From contig NZ_FOHN01000011.1 of the NCBI RefSeq assembly GCF_900111595.1, positions 35,801-99,800 on the forward strand: a DNA stretch of 64,000 nucleotides, read 5' to 3'. Origin of the DNA: [Clostridium] polysaccharolyticum. GTDB lineage: Bacteria > Bacillota > Clostridia > Lachnospirales > Lachnospiraceae. The position numbers were made by a program, and so were the translations under genes. Below, one piece after another: positions 44,652 to 53,873 of this stretch; position 1 is the stretch's first letter; the number at the start of each line of letters is the position of its first letter. The notes below the pieces were generated by a model that saw only the letters and a program-made list of their open reading frames with translations, did not search any database and had not been told where the DNA came from.

Positions 44652-46475
44652 ATGGCGTCCACATTTTTTGGTTTATCTATTGCAACATCGGGGCTGTATG
44701 CAAGCCAGGCTTCCATGAATACAACAGCACACAATGTTTCCAATGCCAATCGAGAAGGATATACAAGACAGCAGACCGTTTTGAAAGCAAATAAGCCGAT
44801 TTCAACCAATAGTTCTTATGGCATGATTGGTACGGGAGTTGTGACAGACAGTATTATTCAGATAAGGGATTTGTATTATGATACAAAATACAGAACCAAT
44901 CAGGCAATTTATGGCAATTATTCAACACAGCAGTATTATATGCTTAGTATTGAAAATACATTTAGTGAAGTAAATGCAGAAGGAATTACAAAATCTTTTG
45001 ATAATTTTAATCTTGCTATGCAGGAACTTTTAAAAGATGCAGGTGATAACGCAAAAAGAACGCAGGTTTCCAGCATGGCAGCAGGATTTACAGAACTGGT
45101 AAATTCTATGGCGAATACATTAGAAAAGCTGCAGGGTGACTGTAACGAAGAGATTAAAGTTTGTGTGGAACAGGTTAATTCCCTTGCTTCACAGATTGCT
45201 TCTTTAAACAAGCAGATTAATACCATTGAATTATCAGGGCAAAATGCCAATGATTTAAGGGATTCCCGTAATCTTTTGTTAGACCGGTTATCTGTGTATG
45301 CCAATATTGATGTAAGCGAGACAACATTAGATAACGGAATGTCTACTATTTTCACCGTTCGTATGGATGGACAGGTATTGGTAGACAACTATGAATCAAA
45401 TAAATTAGAAGTGAAACCTTTGGATATTTATTATAACCTAGGGGATATAGATGGCCTATATAACGTGATATGGAGCAATGGACAGGAATTTAATGAAGAA
45501 AGCAGTTCACTGGGAGGAAAGCTTGAAGCTTTAATGCAGATGCGGGATGGCAATAATCTTGAAAATTTATCAGGTGCAGGTGACGGCAAAGAAGGCGAAA
45601 CCGTTTTAACCTTAACAGAAACAAGCTGTAATGATATTAGCCGGCTGTATGCACCTGCACAAAAAGGCGTGCTTACAATTGGAGCTAATGAGTACCAGTA
45701 TTCCTCTTTTGACTGTGAAGTGGTGAATGGCAAATACACCTATAAGTTTCATTTGACAACTTCTCTTTCAGAGGATGTTGCAGGGAAAGAAGTACAGGTT
45801 GGAAAAAGGGTTTCTACGAAAGGCATCCCATATTATATGAATCAGCTTACTGATTTTGTAAGAACATATGCTTCGGAGTTTAATGCAATTCATAATAAAG
45901 GACAGGATTTAAATGGAGTGGAAGGAGTGGATTTCTTTACTGGCAGACAGGCAAATTCGGATAAACAATATGAGTTTGCTGAAAATTTAGAAAGCTTTAC
46001 ATTTTCTTCTACTGTAGATCCAGATACAGATGTAAATGCCAATGGAAATCTGAGTGCAACGTATTATAGTGTGAATTGTAAAAACTTTACTGTAAATAAT
46101 GCCATAGTTTGGGAGCCGGATAAAATAGCATGTACCCAGAAAATCGTAGATGGCATAAGCAAAAACGAGATTTTACAGGAACTAGTAGATTTGAAAACCG
46201 ATCCGTCAATGTTTAAGCAGGGTACACCAGATATGTTTCTTCAAAAGCTGACGACCGATTCAGGAACAGATGCGAAAAAAGCGACTACATTTACTTCTAG
46301 CCAGGAAAATATTCTGAAGGTAGTAGACAGTCAAAGGATGTCCGTTTCAAGTGTTGATCAGGATGAAGAAAGTATGGATCTGGTTAAATTCCAGAATGCA
46401 TACAATCTTTCATCTAAAGTAATACAGACAATGAACCGTATTTACGACACCTTAATCAATGGATTAGGAATTTAA
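44652..46475 (+). CDS. flgK: Flagellar hook-associated protein 1 (FlgK), second copy
   Basis: A 607-residue FlgK-like protein with the canonical start (STFFGLSIATSGLYASQASM, then NTTAHNVSNANREGYTRQ) and end (LVKFQNAYNLSSKVIQTMNR). It shares overall form and ANDLRDSRN with the copy before it, but the middle is strongly diverged, so this is an old duplication. Of the two it has the more classical FlgK N-terminus; the first may have taken a specialised role. It begins 32 bp after the first copy in the same operon. Confidence 0.88.
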   Translation: MASTFFGLSIATSGLYASQASMNTTAHNVSNANREGYTRQQTVLKANKPISTNSSYGMIGTGVVTDSIIQIRDLYYDTKYRTNQAIYGNYSTQQYYMLSIENTFSEVNAEGITKSFDNFNLAMQELLKDAGDNAKRTQVSSMAAGFTELVNSMANTLEKLQGDCNEEIKVCVEQVNSLASQIASLNKQINTIELSGQNANDLRDSRNLLLDRLSVYANIDVSETTLDNGMSTIFTVRMDGQVLVDNYESNKLEVKPLDIYYNLGDIDGLYNVIWSNGQEFNEESSSLGGKLEALMQMRDGNNLENLSGAGDGKEGETVLTLTETSCNDISRLYAPAQKGVLTIGANEYQYSSFDCEVVNGKYTYKFHLTTSLSEDVAGKEVQVGKRVSTKGIPYYMNQLTDFVRTYASEFNAIHNKGQDLNGVEGVDFFTGRQANSDKQYEFAENLESFTFSSTVDPDTDVNANGNLSATYYSVNCKNFTVNNAIVWEPDKIACTQKIVDGISKNEILQELVDLKTDPSMFKQGTPDMFLQKLTTDSGTDAKKATTFTSSQENILKVVDSQRMSVSSVDQDEESMDLVKFQNAYNLSSKVIQTMNRIYDTLINGLGI

Positions 46476-46502
46476 GATGAAGAAAGAGGAGGGAAGGCGT
46501 TT

Positions 46503-47993
46503 ATGAGAGTAACCAGTAAAATGATGACGAGTAATGCACTGAATAATATTAACCGGAATAAAACCAATATGTCGACTCTTGCCAATCAGTATTCCACACA
46601 GCAAAAGATACAGCGGCCATCTGAGAATCCGGTAATAGCAGTTCGTTCTTTGAAATACAGAACAAGCGTTGCGGAACTTGATCAGTATGCCAAGAAAAAT
46701 GTTCCGGATGCAATGTCGTGGATTTCCAATACAGAAACTGCACTAAACAGTGTGAATTCGATTTTGACTAATATGAATACGTATTTTAACCAAGGTTCCA
46801 ATGATACATTAGAGACCTCAGAGCGTGTTGCGTTAAAACAGACTTTGTCTGAATATCGTGACCAGATCTTTCAGTGCTTGAATTCTGATTATGCAGGAAG
46901 ATATTTATTCACAGGTTACAGGACGGATACTTCGCTTATATTTGATAAAGAATCGAAAGATACCATGTACAATATAACAGAGACATTTAAAGATACAGAT
47001 TTGCAGATTTTTACTTATATCAAAGCAGACTTAAAATATTCGGATACCGCAGCTGCCAATGATTACGCTAGCAATGCGGCTTCCAGCAATAAAGGTTATA
47101 AGCTGAATCTTGCTTATAATGAAATTGGAATTGCACAGGATAATGATGGAAATGATATCATGCCAGTGCTTTCTTATCAGACAGCAGAAGGAGCAGCACC
47201 ACAGAATATTCCAGTTAAGGTTGTTTCAGTTGCAGATAAAGATGCATATGATGTTGGAACGAATCAGGCAGTACTAATTAAGGAAACCGGGGAAATTATA
47301 TTAAGCAAGGATTCTTATAGCAAATTAAATGAAGCGTACAGTTTCCAAGTGAATTACAGCAAACAGAATTTTGACAAAGGGGATGTAAGACCAGAGCATT
47401 ATTTTGACTGTACTGCCACAGATGCACAAGGCAATGTATATCAATATACAAAGCCGGCAAATCAGCACATTGAATATGAAGTGAATTTCAGCCAGAACAT
47501 AGTAGTGAATACATTAGCCAATGAATGTGTGGATTTCAAAATTATCAATCAGCTTGATGATATCATATATCAGATTGAAAAAGTAGAAACAGCGGAAAAT
47601 AAACTGGCTGAGATTGAAACTATGCTGGTAAATGGAACATATGCAGGAGATAAAGATGCATTAACCGAGTTAAAATCTCAGGTAAAAAATGAATTGGCTC
47701 TTGAAAAGAGTGTACTTCAGGAAAGATTTGGAAATGGCATTACTACCACCACCAAAGTCCAGGCAACTGTAAATAAGGCGGTAGCGGATCTTGGAAGCCG
47801 TTACAAACGTCTTGAATTGACAGAAGCCAGACTGGAAGACCAGCTTACTTCTTTTAATGAAATGCTTACTACAAATGATACTGTTGATATAGAAGATGCG
47901 ATTGTAAATTATACGGCAGCATTGACTGCTTATAATGCTTCTTTAAATGCAACAGCTAAAATCGCACAGAACAGCTTGCTGGATTTCTTATAA
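46503..47993 (+). CDS. flgL: Flagellar hook-associated protein 3 (FlgL)
   Basis: A 496-residue protein with the FlgL/flagellin-like N-terminus (VTSKMMTSNALNNINRNKTN, QKIQRPSENPVIAVRSLKYR) and C-terminal coiled coil (LELTEARLEDQLTSFNEML). FlgL normally has about 300 residues; the extra length is an inserted central region (about 140-340) likely exposed on the surface. It completes the hook-filament junction with FlgK. Confidence 0.88.
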   Translation: MRVTSKMMTSNALNNINRNKTNMSTLANQYSTQQKIQRPSENPVIAVRSLKYRTSVAELDQYAKKNVPDAMSWISNTETALNSVNSILTNMNTYFNQGSNDTLETSERVALKQTLSEYRDQIFQCLNSDYAGRYLFTGYRTDTSLIFDKESKDTMYNITETFKDTDLQIFTYIKADLKYSDTAAANDYASNAASSNKGYKLNLAYNEIGIAQDNDGNDIMPVLSYQTAEGAAPQNIPVKVVSVADKDAYDVGTNQAVLIKETGEIILSKDSYSKLNEAYSFQVNYSKQNFDKGDVRPEHYFDCTATDAQGNVYQYTKPANQHIEYEVNFSQNIVVNTLANECVDFKIINQLDDIIYQIEKVETAENKLAEIETMLVNGTYAGDKDALTELKSQVKNELALEKSVLQERFGNGITTTTKVQATVNKAVADLGSRYKRLELTEARLEDQLTSFNEMLTTNDTVDIEDAIVNYTAALTAYNASLNATAKIAQNSLLDFL

Positions 47994-48025
47994 AAAAGAT
48001 TCAGTAACCGAAAGGAGAATGGAAC

Positions 48026-48481
48026 GTGCTTATTAAAACTAGATGCTTTGGTGAAGTTGAGATTAGCGATGATAAAATTGTTGAATTTCCAGAAGGAATT
48101 TTAGGATTTGAAGAATTAAAAAGATATACGTTGATTTATGATGTTAAGGAAAATGGGGAGAAGGCGAAGATAGCCTGGCTGCAGGCGGTAGATGAACCGG
48201 AACTGGCACTGCCTGTCATTAACCCATTTGAAGTGAAAAAGGACTATGACCCAGTCATTAATGAAACATTGATGAAGGATTTAGGAGATGTGAATTCTGA
48301 AAATGCGGTTGTATTGCTTGTTGTTACCGTACCAAGCGATATAACAAAGACAACAGCCAATTTAAAGGCACCAATTATCATTAATTCTGATATCCGAGTA
48401 GGTGCTCAGCTGATTGCAGAAAACAGGAATTATGTAGTGAAGTATCCGATTATAAAGAACGATGATAAGGGGGAAAAATAA
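48026..48481 (+). CDS. fliW: Flagellar assembly factor FliW
   Basis: A 151-residue protein with FliW signatures ([49 protein letters not shown]). FliW binds free flagellin and CsrA in turn, so that CsrA blocks flagellin translation when flagellin accumulates. The start is GTG after AAAGGAGA. It overlaps csrA by one base (TAATG), so both partners are made together, 4 kb upstream of flagellin. Confidence 0.95.
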   Translation: MLIKTRCFGEVEISDDKIVEFPEGILGFEELKRYTLIYDVKENGEKAKIAWLQAVDEPELALPVINPFEVKKDYDPVINETLMKDLGDVNSENAVVLLVVTVPSDITKTTANLKAPIIINSDIRVGAQLIAENRNYVVKYPIIKNDDKGEK

Positions 48482-48699
48482 TGTTAGCCCTATCTAGGAA
48501 AGTGAATGAATCTATTGTTATTAATCAGGATGTAGAGATTACGATTCTGGACATAAAAGGGGATCAGGTAAAAGTAGGAATCAAAGCACCAAAAAGCGTA
48601 CCTGTTTTCCGGAAAGAAATATATCTGCAAATTCAAGAAGCAAATAAAGAGTCTGCCAATAATATGAGCAATGTTGATAAATTAAAAGAATTATTATAA
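48481..48699 (+). CDS. csrA: Carbon storage/translation regulator CsrA
   Basis: A 72-residue protein with the CsrA core [34 protein letters not shown] and [11 protein letters not shown]. The RNA-binding residues at both edges (Leu4, Arg6 and Arg44-region) are kept. It binds GGA motifs in mRNA leaders; a matching hairpin lies before flagellin in this window. It is coupled to fliW. Confidence 0.96.
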   Translation: MLALSRKVNESIVINQDVEITILDIKGDQVKVGIKAPKSVPVFRKEIYLQIQEANKESANNMSNVDKLKELL

Positions 48700-48700
48700 T

Positions 48701-48739
48701 CAAAAGGAGGTACTGGATTAAATACAGTGCCTCCTTTTG
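48701..48739 (+). terminator. Strong hairpin after csrA
   Basis: A 15-bp stem (CAAAAGGAGGTACTG / CAGTGCCTCCTTTTG, one G-T pair) begins two bases after csrA. It lacks a T run, so it may act as an mRNA 3' stabiliser or a partial terminator; a new sigma-28 promoter follows. Confidence 0.55.
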
Positions 48740-48776
48740 GCAAATGCAAATTGGAAAGACTTTATTAGAAATAGTA

Positions 48777-48804
48777 TAAAGTTTACTTTATTCTATGCCG
48801 ATAA
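48777..48804 (+). promoter_or_regulatory. Sigma-28 type promoter of flaG-fliD
   Basis: TAAAGTTT (from 48777) and GCCGATAA (48797-48804), with 16 bp between TAAA and GCCGATAA. Both boxes are perfect; the spacing is one base longer than usual. Confidence 0.78.
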
Positions 48805-48860
48805 AATACATAGGATAATAAGATAAGGGAATATCTTTTAAATTACATGGAGGTGAATAT

Positions 48861-49244
48861 ATGTTAGAAAAAGTGAATGGAGCCAATCCTTCAGCAAGTC
48901 CGGCATATAGTAGTGAGGCTGGTGCAGGTGCATCTGTAAAAGGCGGTCTGGATAACAGGCAGGAAGCAGGAAGCAGTACGTCAGCAGACAGGAAAAAAGG
49001 TTCAGAAAACAGTTCTGCTGATAACAGGAAAATCAAGGATGCAATTGACAAAATGAATGCAGATATGCGGTTTAAGAGGACAGGATGTGAGTTTACATAT
49101 CATGAAGAGTGCAATCGTGTATCCATTAAATTATATGATGTTACTACCAAAGAAGTGATTCGAGAGATTCCTTCCGAGGATACCATTAAAATGCTTGAAA
49201 AACTAAATGAAATAGCAGGGCTGATGATAGACGAAAAAATGTAA
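48861..49244 (+). CDS. flaG: FlaG family protein
   Basis: A 127-residue protein. The first ~55 residues are Ser/Gly/Ala-rich and probably unstructured. The C-terminal part (MRFKRTGCEFTYHEECNRVS, then VIREIPSEDTIKMLEKL) matches FlaG. FlaG affects filament length in some bacteria; its mechanism is not settled. It sits just before fliD, as is usual, with TGGAGGTG as ribosome site. Confidence 0.88.
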   Translation: MLEKVNGANPSASPAYSSEAGAGASVKGGLDNRQEAGSSTSADRKKGSENSSADNRKIKDAIDKMNADMRFKRTGCEFTYHEECNRVSIKLYDVTTKEVIREIPSEDTIKMLEKLNEIAGLMIDEKM

Positions 49245-49258
49245 AGGAGGTTTTTATC

Positions 49259-51337
49259 ATGGCGGTTCGTTTGACAGGTATGATCTCTGGACTGGATACG
49301 GATGCAGTTATCCAGGAACTGGTAAAGGCACAGAAGAGCAAGAATAAAAAAACAACGGATAAAAAACAGCTGCTGGAATGGAAACAGGAAAAGTGGAAAG
49401 AGCTTAATACAAAATTATATAAATTGTATACAGGTACAGTCAGCAATCTCCGTCTGCAGAAAAATTATTTAACCAAAAAAGCGGTTGGTTCTGACGATAC
49501 AAAAGTTTCCATTACGGCACAGAAAGATGCTCCGGAAGGTTCCCATCAGGTATCTGTAAAACAGCTGGCAAGTGCCCAGTATGTAACCAGTGGGAAAATT
49601 ACAACGGATGGTTTTAGTGAAAAAACAAAGCTTGCTGATATTGGCTTTGCTGCAGGTTCATCTGTAATAACAATTAAAAATGGAGATGAGGAACAGCAGT
49701 TAGGGGTAAGCAGCAATACAACCGTAGGTGATTTCTTAACAGCATGTAAAAGTGCAGGATTAAATGCCAGCTATGATAGCAGGCAGAAACGCTTTTTTAT
49801 CAGTTCGGCAAGCAGTGGAGTGGAAAATGCATTTTCCATTACGACAGGAAATTATACAGCACAAGGAGCTGCTGCAAAGGCTGATATTGAAAAGCTGGTA
49901 AATATGAGTGTTTCTAGTACAGCCTCATCTGTTAATAGTTGTCTGGTTTCTTTGCAGAAGAATGGAGATACTGCCCAAGCAGAAGAACAGCTTATCAAGT
50001 TGGCAAAAGAAAACTCCAATGCGGATGCTACAGCAAAGGCGACAAAATATTATAATGAAATTCTGAAACGGAATACTTCCTTAGAGGAAGAGGAGATTAA
50101 GAAGATAGAAGAAAAGCATGCCTCTATTGAAAATGAGGAAGAACGTGCTGAAAAAATAGCAGAAGCAAAACAGAAAGAACTGGATGCAAAGATCAATTCA
50201 AAACTGAATTCAGCAGAATATCAGGCTAAAATTAAGGAAGCAGTTGCCAATGGATTATCGGAAAGTGATGTTGCATCGGAATTAGGCTTAACGGATGCTT
50301 CTGAAACTGCAGAATATACATTTGCAGATCAGGCTGCACGTGATTTGACAGTGGAAACCGCCATGAAAAGTGCCATTGCCAATTATAAGGCAGTTTATGC
50401 AGATGGAGGCGGTGCTACTAAAACTTCAGGAACGAGTCCGTTAGCTGCTTTAGGATTAGGTGAAATTGCAGCATCCGATGAAGATAAGTCCGCATCGGAT
50501 ACGGGAAGCTATACATATGTTGCCGCAAAAAACAGCATTATCAATTACAATGGCGTTGAATTGGAAGATTCATCTAATACCGTTTCTGTAAATGGATTGA
50601 CAATTGCTATTAAAGGCATAACAGATACACCGGTTTCCTGCAGTATCTCTAGAGACACAGACTCTGCATATAATATGATTAAAGATTTTGTAAAAGAATA
50701 TAATGAGATACTAAAAGAAATGAATACATTATATTATGCAGGTTCTGCACGTGGCTATAATCCATTGTCTGATGATGAGCGGGAAAGCATGTCGGATGAT
50801 CAGATTGAAAAGTGGGAAGCAAAGATTAAAGATTCTTTGTTAAGAAGGGACACTTCCCTTGGAAATGTCACAAATGCCATGAAAAATGCTTTGCAGAAAA
50901 GCGTGACGGTAAAAGGAAAAAATTATTCGCTGGCTTCGTTAGGCATTCAGACTTCTACTGATTATACGGAAAAAGGCCTGCTTCACATTATGGGAGACGC
51001 AGAGGATCCGCTTTATAAGGATCACAATAATAAGTTACAGCAGGCATTAACAGAGGATCCGGACTTAGTAATGGAAGTAATGTGTGGTGTAGCAAAAGAA
51101 TTGTATTCTGCAATGGCGGATAAAATGAAAAAGACATCTATGAGCAGTGCTTTGACATTTTATAATGATAAAGAGATTGAGAACCAGATTAAAACACTGA
51201 ACAAAAGGATTTCCAAGGATGAAACTGCTTTGAAGAATCTGGAAGACAAATATTACAGCCAGTTTAGCAAGATGGAGACGGCCTTGGCAAAACTGCAGCA
51301 GCAGCAGTCATCCTTGGCAGGTTTACTAGGTGGCTGA
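49259..51337 (+). CDS. fliD: Flagellar cap protein FliD
   Basis: A 692-residue protein with the FliD N-terminus (RLTGMISGLDTDAVIQELVK) and C-terminal coiled coil (NKRISKDETALKNLEDKYYS, FSKMETALAKLQ). FliD caps the growing filament and folds flagellin subunits. It is longer than common FliD (450-600 residues) owing to a charged, Glu/Lys/Ala-rich insertion around residues 230-400. It is followed by fliS as in most flagellar operons. Confidence 0.92.
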   Translation: MAVRLTGMISGLDTDAVIQELVKAQKSKNKKTTDKKQLLEWKQEKWKELNTKLYKLYTGTVSNLRLQKNYLTKKAVGSDDTKVSITAQKDAPEGSHQVSVKQLASAQYVTSGKITTDGFSEKTKLADIGFAAGSSVITIKNGDEEQQLGVSSNTTVGDFLTACKSAGLNASYDSRQKRFFISSASSGVENAFSITTGNYTAQGAAAKADIEKLVNMSVSSTASSVNSCLVSLQKNGDTAQAEEQLIKLAKENSNADATAKATKYYNEILKRNTSLEEEEIKKIEEKHASIENEEERAEKIAEAKQKELDAKINSKLNSAEYQAKIKEAVANGLSESDVASELGLTDASETAEYTFADQAARDLTVETAMKSAIANYKAVYADGGGATKTSGTSPLAALGLGEIAASDEDKSASDTGSYTYVAAKNSIINYNGVELEDSSNTVSVNGLTIAIKGITDTPVSCSISRDTDSAYNMIKDFVKEYNEILKEMNTLYYAGSARGYNPLSDDERESMSDDQIEKWEAKIKDSLLRRDTSLGNVTNAMKNALQKSVTVKGKNYSLASLGIQTSTDYTEKGLLHIMGDAEDPLYKDHNNKLQQALTEDPDLVMEVMCGVAKELYSAMADKMKKTSMSSALTFYNDKEIENQIKTLNKRISKDETALKNLEDKYYSQFSKMETALAKLQQQQSSLAGLLGG

Positions 51338-51386
51338 TGATACATAAAATCTACGTCAGGTAGGAAAGATAGATGGAGGAGAGCAT

Positions 51387-51761
51387 ATGTCATTTAATGC
51401 GGCGGCAGCTTATCAGAACAGCAAGGTCCAGACGGCCTCTGGAGCTGATTTAACTTTAATGTTATATGAAGGGGCAATTAAATTTTGCAATATTGCAAAA
51501 GCTGCAATTGAAAAAAGGGATATTCAGGGGGCAAATACCAATATTCAGAAAGCAGAACGTATCATTTTAGAACTGCAGGCAACGCTGGATTTTAAATATC
51601 CTGTTGCGGAGAACTTTAATAACGTGTATAAATATATTCAAGGAAAGCTGTTTCAGGCAAATATTAAAAAAGATGCAGATTTGCTTGAGGAAGCCTTGAC
51701 GGAGATCCGGGATATGAGAGATATCTGGAAACAGGTTATGGCTAAAAGCAGGATGAAATAG
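51387..51761 (+). CDS. fliS: Flagellin export chaperone FliS
   Basis: A 124-residue four-helix protein with FliS signatures: AAAYQNSKVQTASGADLTLM, LYEGAIKFCNIAKAAIE, and the C-terminal MRDIWKQVMAK. It binds the C-terminus of flagellin and stops early assembly. The ribosome site is GGAGGAGAG. It lies between fliD and a FliT-like gene. Confidence 0.93.
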   Translation: MSFNAAAAYQNSKVQTASGADLTLMLYEGAIKFCNIAKAAIEKRDIQGANTNIQKAERIILELQATLDFKYPVAENFNNVYKYIQGKLFQANIKKDADLLEEALTEIRDMRDIWKQVMAKSRMK

Positions 51762-51780
51762 CTTCGGAAAGGAGTAAGCC

Positions 51781-52257
51781 TTGAATAATATTGTATATGT
51801 AAAGGTGCTTGCAGATTCCCTGCAGAAAAAGTACAGTGCATTGCAGTCTATATTAGACATTACCAAAAAACAGGAAGAACTGCTGTTTCAAGATTTTGAA
51901 GAAGAATCATTTCTTGAGACAATAGCGGGAAAACAGCGTTTTCTTGATCGGATTGCAGAGCTGGACAATGGGTTTGAGGTGGTTTATAACAGAGTCAGGC
52001 AGGAACTTGCTTTGGACCGTTCCCAGTATGGGGAGGATATTGCGTCAATGCAGAAGCTGATTGCAGGGATTACGGAACTGGGAATGGATATTGAAGTACT
52101 GGAAAAGCGCAATAAGATGCAGATGGATAAAATATTGGAGGAGAGAAAAGGACAGTTACGTGAGATGCGCAGGAATAACAGTGCAGCCTCTAATTATTAT
52201 CGCAATATGGTACATCAGCAATACAGCCAGTCGTATTTTCTGGATAAGAAAAAATAG
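51781..52257 (+). CDS. FliT/FlgN-like flagellar protein
   Basis: A 158-residue helical protein starting with TTG after GAAAGGAG. The repeated Glu/Lys/Leu heptads and the place after fliS fit FliT or a FlgN-like export chaperone, which would guard FliD. Sequence motifs for FliT are weak, so the name is by position. It ends in a terminator and closes the operon before flagellin. Confidence 0.6.
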   Translation: MNNIVYVKVLADSLQKKYSALQSILDITKKQEELLFQDFEEESFLETIAGKQRFLDRIAELDNGFEVVYNRVRQELALDRSQYGEDIASMQKLIAGITELGMDIEVLEKRNKMQMDKILEERKGQLREMRRNNSAASNYYRNMVHQQYSQSYFLDKKK

Positions 52258-52258
52258 G

Positions 52259-52297
52259 GAAAAGGTGCAGGGCCAGGAATGGGTTCTGCACCTTTTT
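52259..52297 (+). terminator. Rho-independent terminator of the fliD operon
   Basis: AAAGGTGCAG pairs with CTGCACCTTT, followed by further T. Confidence 0.85.
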
Positions 52298-52400
52298 ATG
52301 GGACTATCCATTGTATGGAAAGGTTTTGTTTTGCAATCTGCCAGTTTATTTTATAATATAATTATAATATAAAAAAAATAAAAAAAGTTTCAAAAAACTA

Positions 52401-52427
52401 TTAAGTTTCTTTTGCACAATCCGATAT
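52401..52427 (+). promoter_or_regulatory. Sigma-28 type promoter of flagellin
   Basis: TTAAGTTT (from 52401) and CCGATAT (52421-52427), with the same TTAA-type -35 as the flgM promoter. The expected start leaves a leader of about 110 nt. Confidence 0.75.
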
Positions 52428-52503
52428 ATATTACAAATGTAAGAGTTATATATTACATGGACAGCAGAGTTTGGCATAATGCAAAAATCAACCATTTAAT
52501 TTA

Positions 52504-52537
52504 AGTAGCATGGATGCTACTGGAAATTCAAGGAGGA
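52504..52537 (+). promoter_or_regulatory. Predicted CsrA-binding hairpin and ribosome site of flagellin
   Basis: AGTAGCA and TGCTACT form a perfect 7-bp hairpin with loop TGGA (52511-52514), the form CsrA prefers. A second GGA follows (52522-52524), and the ribosome site AAGGAGGA (52530-52537) has a third. CsrA bridging the hairpin and the ribosome site would block flagellin translation, as known for hag in Bacillus subtilis. Confidence 0.65.
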
Positions 52538-52544
52538 ATGAATT

Positions 52545-53363
52545 ATGAGAATTCAACACAATATGACAGCTGCTAACACAAACAGAATGTTAGGTATTAC
52601 AAACGATAACGTTGCAAAATCTGCAGAAAAATTATCTTCAGGATTTAAGATTAACCGTGCTGCTGACAATGCTGCTGGTTTAAAGATTTCTGAAAAAATG
52701 CGTGGACAGATTAGAGGTTTAAATCAGGCTTCTATCAATGCGCAGGATGGTATCTCTATGGTACAGACAGCAGAAGGTGCTTTAAATGAAACAACTTCCA
52801 TTCTTCAGAGAATGAGAGAATTAACAGTACAGGCTGCCAACGATACAAATGTAGCGGCTGACCGTGAATCCATTAAGGAAGAAATTGAGCAATTAGAAAA
52901 AGAAATCACACGTATTGGTTCTCAGACAGAGTTCAACAAAATGAGATTATTAAATGGTACTTTATCAGGCAAGAATCTTCAGGTTGGTGCAAATACAAAA
53001 CAGAATATCAGCTTTGCAATTAAGGATATGAGAGCAACAGCTTTAAGTGTAGCTACGATTCATACTCAAGTAAGTTCTTATGCTAATGCAACATCTGCTA
53101 TTACTACAATTGATAATGCTATTGTAGCAGTAACTGCTCAGAGATCTGCTTTAGGTGCTATCCAGAACAGATTAGAGCATACAATTGCTAATGCAAATAA
53201 CACATCTGAAAACTTACAGACAGCAGAATCTCGTATCCGTGACGTTGATATGGCTGCTGAAATGGTTAACTACAGCAAGGACGGTATCCTTCAACAGGCT
53301 GCTCAGTCTATGCTTGCTCAGGCTAATCAGGCTTCACAAGGTATCTTAAGCTTATTAAGATAA
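52545..53363 (+). CDS. fliC: Flagellin
   Basis: A 272-residue flagellin. Both conserved D0/D1 ends are present: N-terminal RIQHNMTAANTNRMLGITND and LSSGFKINRAADNAAGLKIS; C-terminal ESRIRDVDMAAEMVNYSK and QAAQSMLAQANQASQGIL. The central variable domain is very short, so the filament surface is simple. Likely modification sites are the Ser/Thr-rich stretch at about 165-190 and surface lysines, served by Maf transferases and FliB encoded in this window. It is monocistronic, with a sigma-28 promoter, CsrA-type leader and terminator. No second flagellin is seen here. Confidence 0.96.
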   Translation: MRIQHNMTAANTNRMLGITNDNVAKSAEKLSSGFKINRAADNAAGLKISEKMRGQIRGLNQASINAQDGISMVQTAEGALNETTSILQRMRELTVQAANDTNVAADRESIKEEIEQLEKEITRIGSQTEFNKMRLLNGTLSGKNLQVGANTKQNISFAIKDMRATALSVATIHTQVSSYANATSAITTIDNAIVAVTAQRSALGAIQNRLEHTIANANNTSENLQTAESRIRDVDMAAEMVNYSKDGILQQAAQSMLAQANQASQGILSLLR

Positions 53364-53374
53364 TTGCAGGGTAT

Positions 53375-53405
53375 AAAAAAAGGCTGACAGTGTCAGCCTT
53401 TTTTT
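53375..53405 (+). terminator. Rho-independent terminator of flagellin
   Basis: AAAAAAGGCTGACA pairs with TGTCAGCCTTTTTT; a very strong hairpin. Confidence 0.93.
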
Positions 53406-53526
53406 AATATGAGAGAATACCATTCTATTTGGAAAATTAAAGGCAAAAGGATAATCCTTAGAAAGTACAATTGTATTTAATGGGGATATAAGCTAGAATG
53501 AGAAAAATATAAAAACGAGGTATAGT

Positions 53527-53847
53527 ATGAAGAAAATAGCAGAAGGAGCAAAGGAGCTCCTTAATGAAATAGATGAAATGACAGAGCTTTTTTACCAGAA
53601 TAAAGTACAGGAAGGATTTTTAGCATTAAATGTGTTTATTGAAAAACTGGAAAAACTGTTAGCGGAGATTTCTAGCTATCAGATAGAAAGCAATAGAAAA
53701 GTTGTAGATGAAGAAAAACTGTTAAGTTCAGTAAAAGAGGCATTTAAAGCCATGCAGGAACAGGATAGTGTTTTGTTAGCAGATTTATTTAGTTATGATA
53801 TTAAGGAACAGTTAGAACAGGTATTGGATAGTTGTGAATGTAATTAA
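53527..53847 (+). CDS. Small helical protein resembling the N-terminal domain of the second Maf protein
   Basis: A 106-residue acidic, helical protein. Its end (AMQEQDSVLLADLFSYDIKE) aligns with residues 80-105 of the Maf protein encoded at 56745 (KTQQDRDYVLLADLYELELA), and the helices before it have the same spacing. It thus looks like a free-standing copy of that domain. It starts 27 bp before the first Maf gene, which lacks the domain, so the two may form a split version of the fused protein. The start follows ACGAGGT. Confidence 0.65.
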   Translation: MKKIAEGAKELLNEIDEMTELFYQNKVQEGFLALNVFIEKLEKLLAEISSYQIESNRKVVDEEKLLSSVKEAFKAMQEQDSVLLADLFSYDIKEQLEQVLDSCECN

Positions 53848-53873
53848 ATTCAGTTTAGATAGAGGAGTATATA

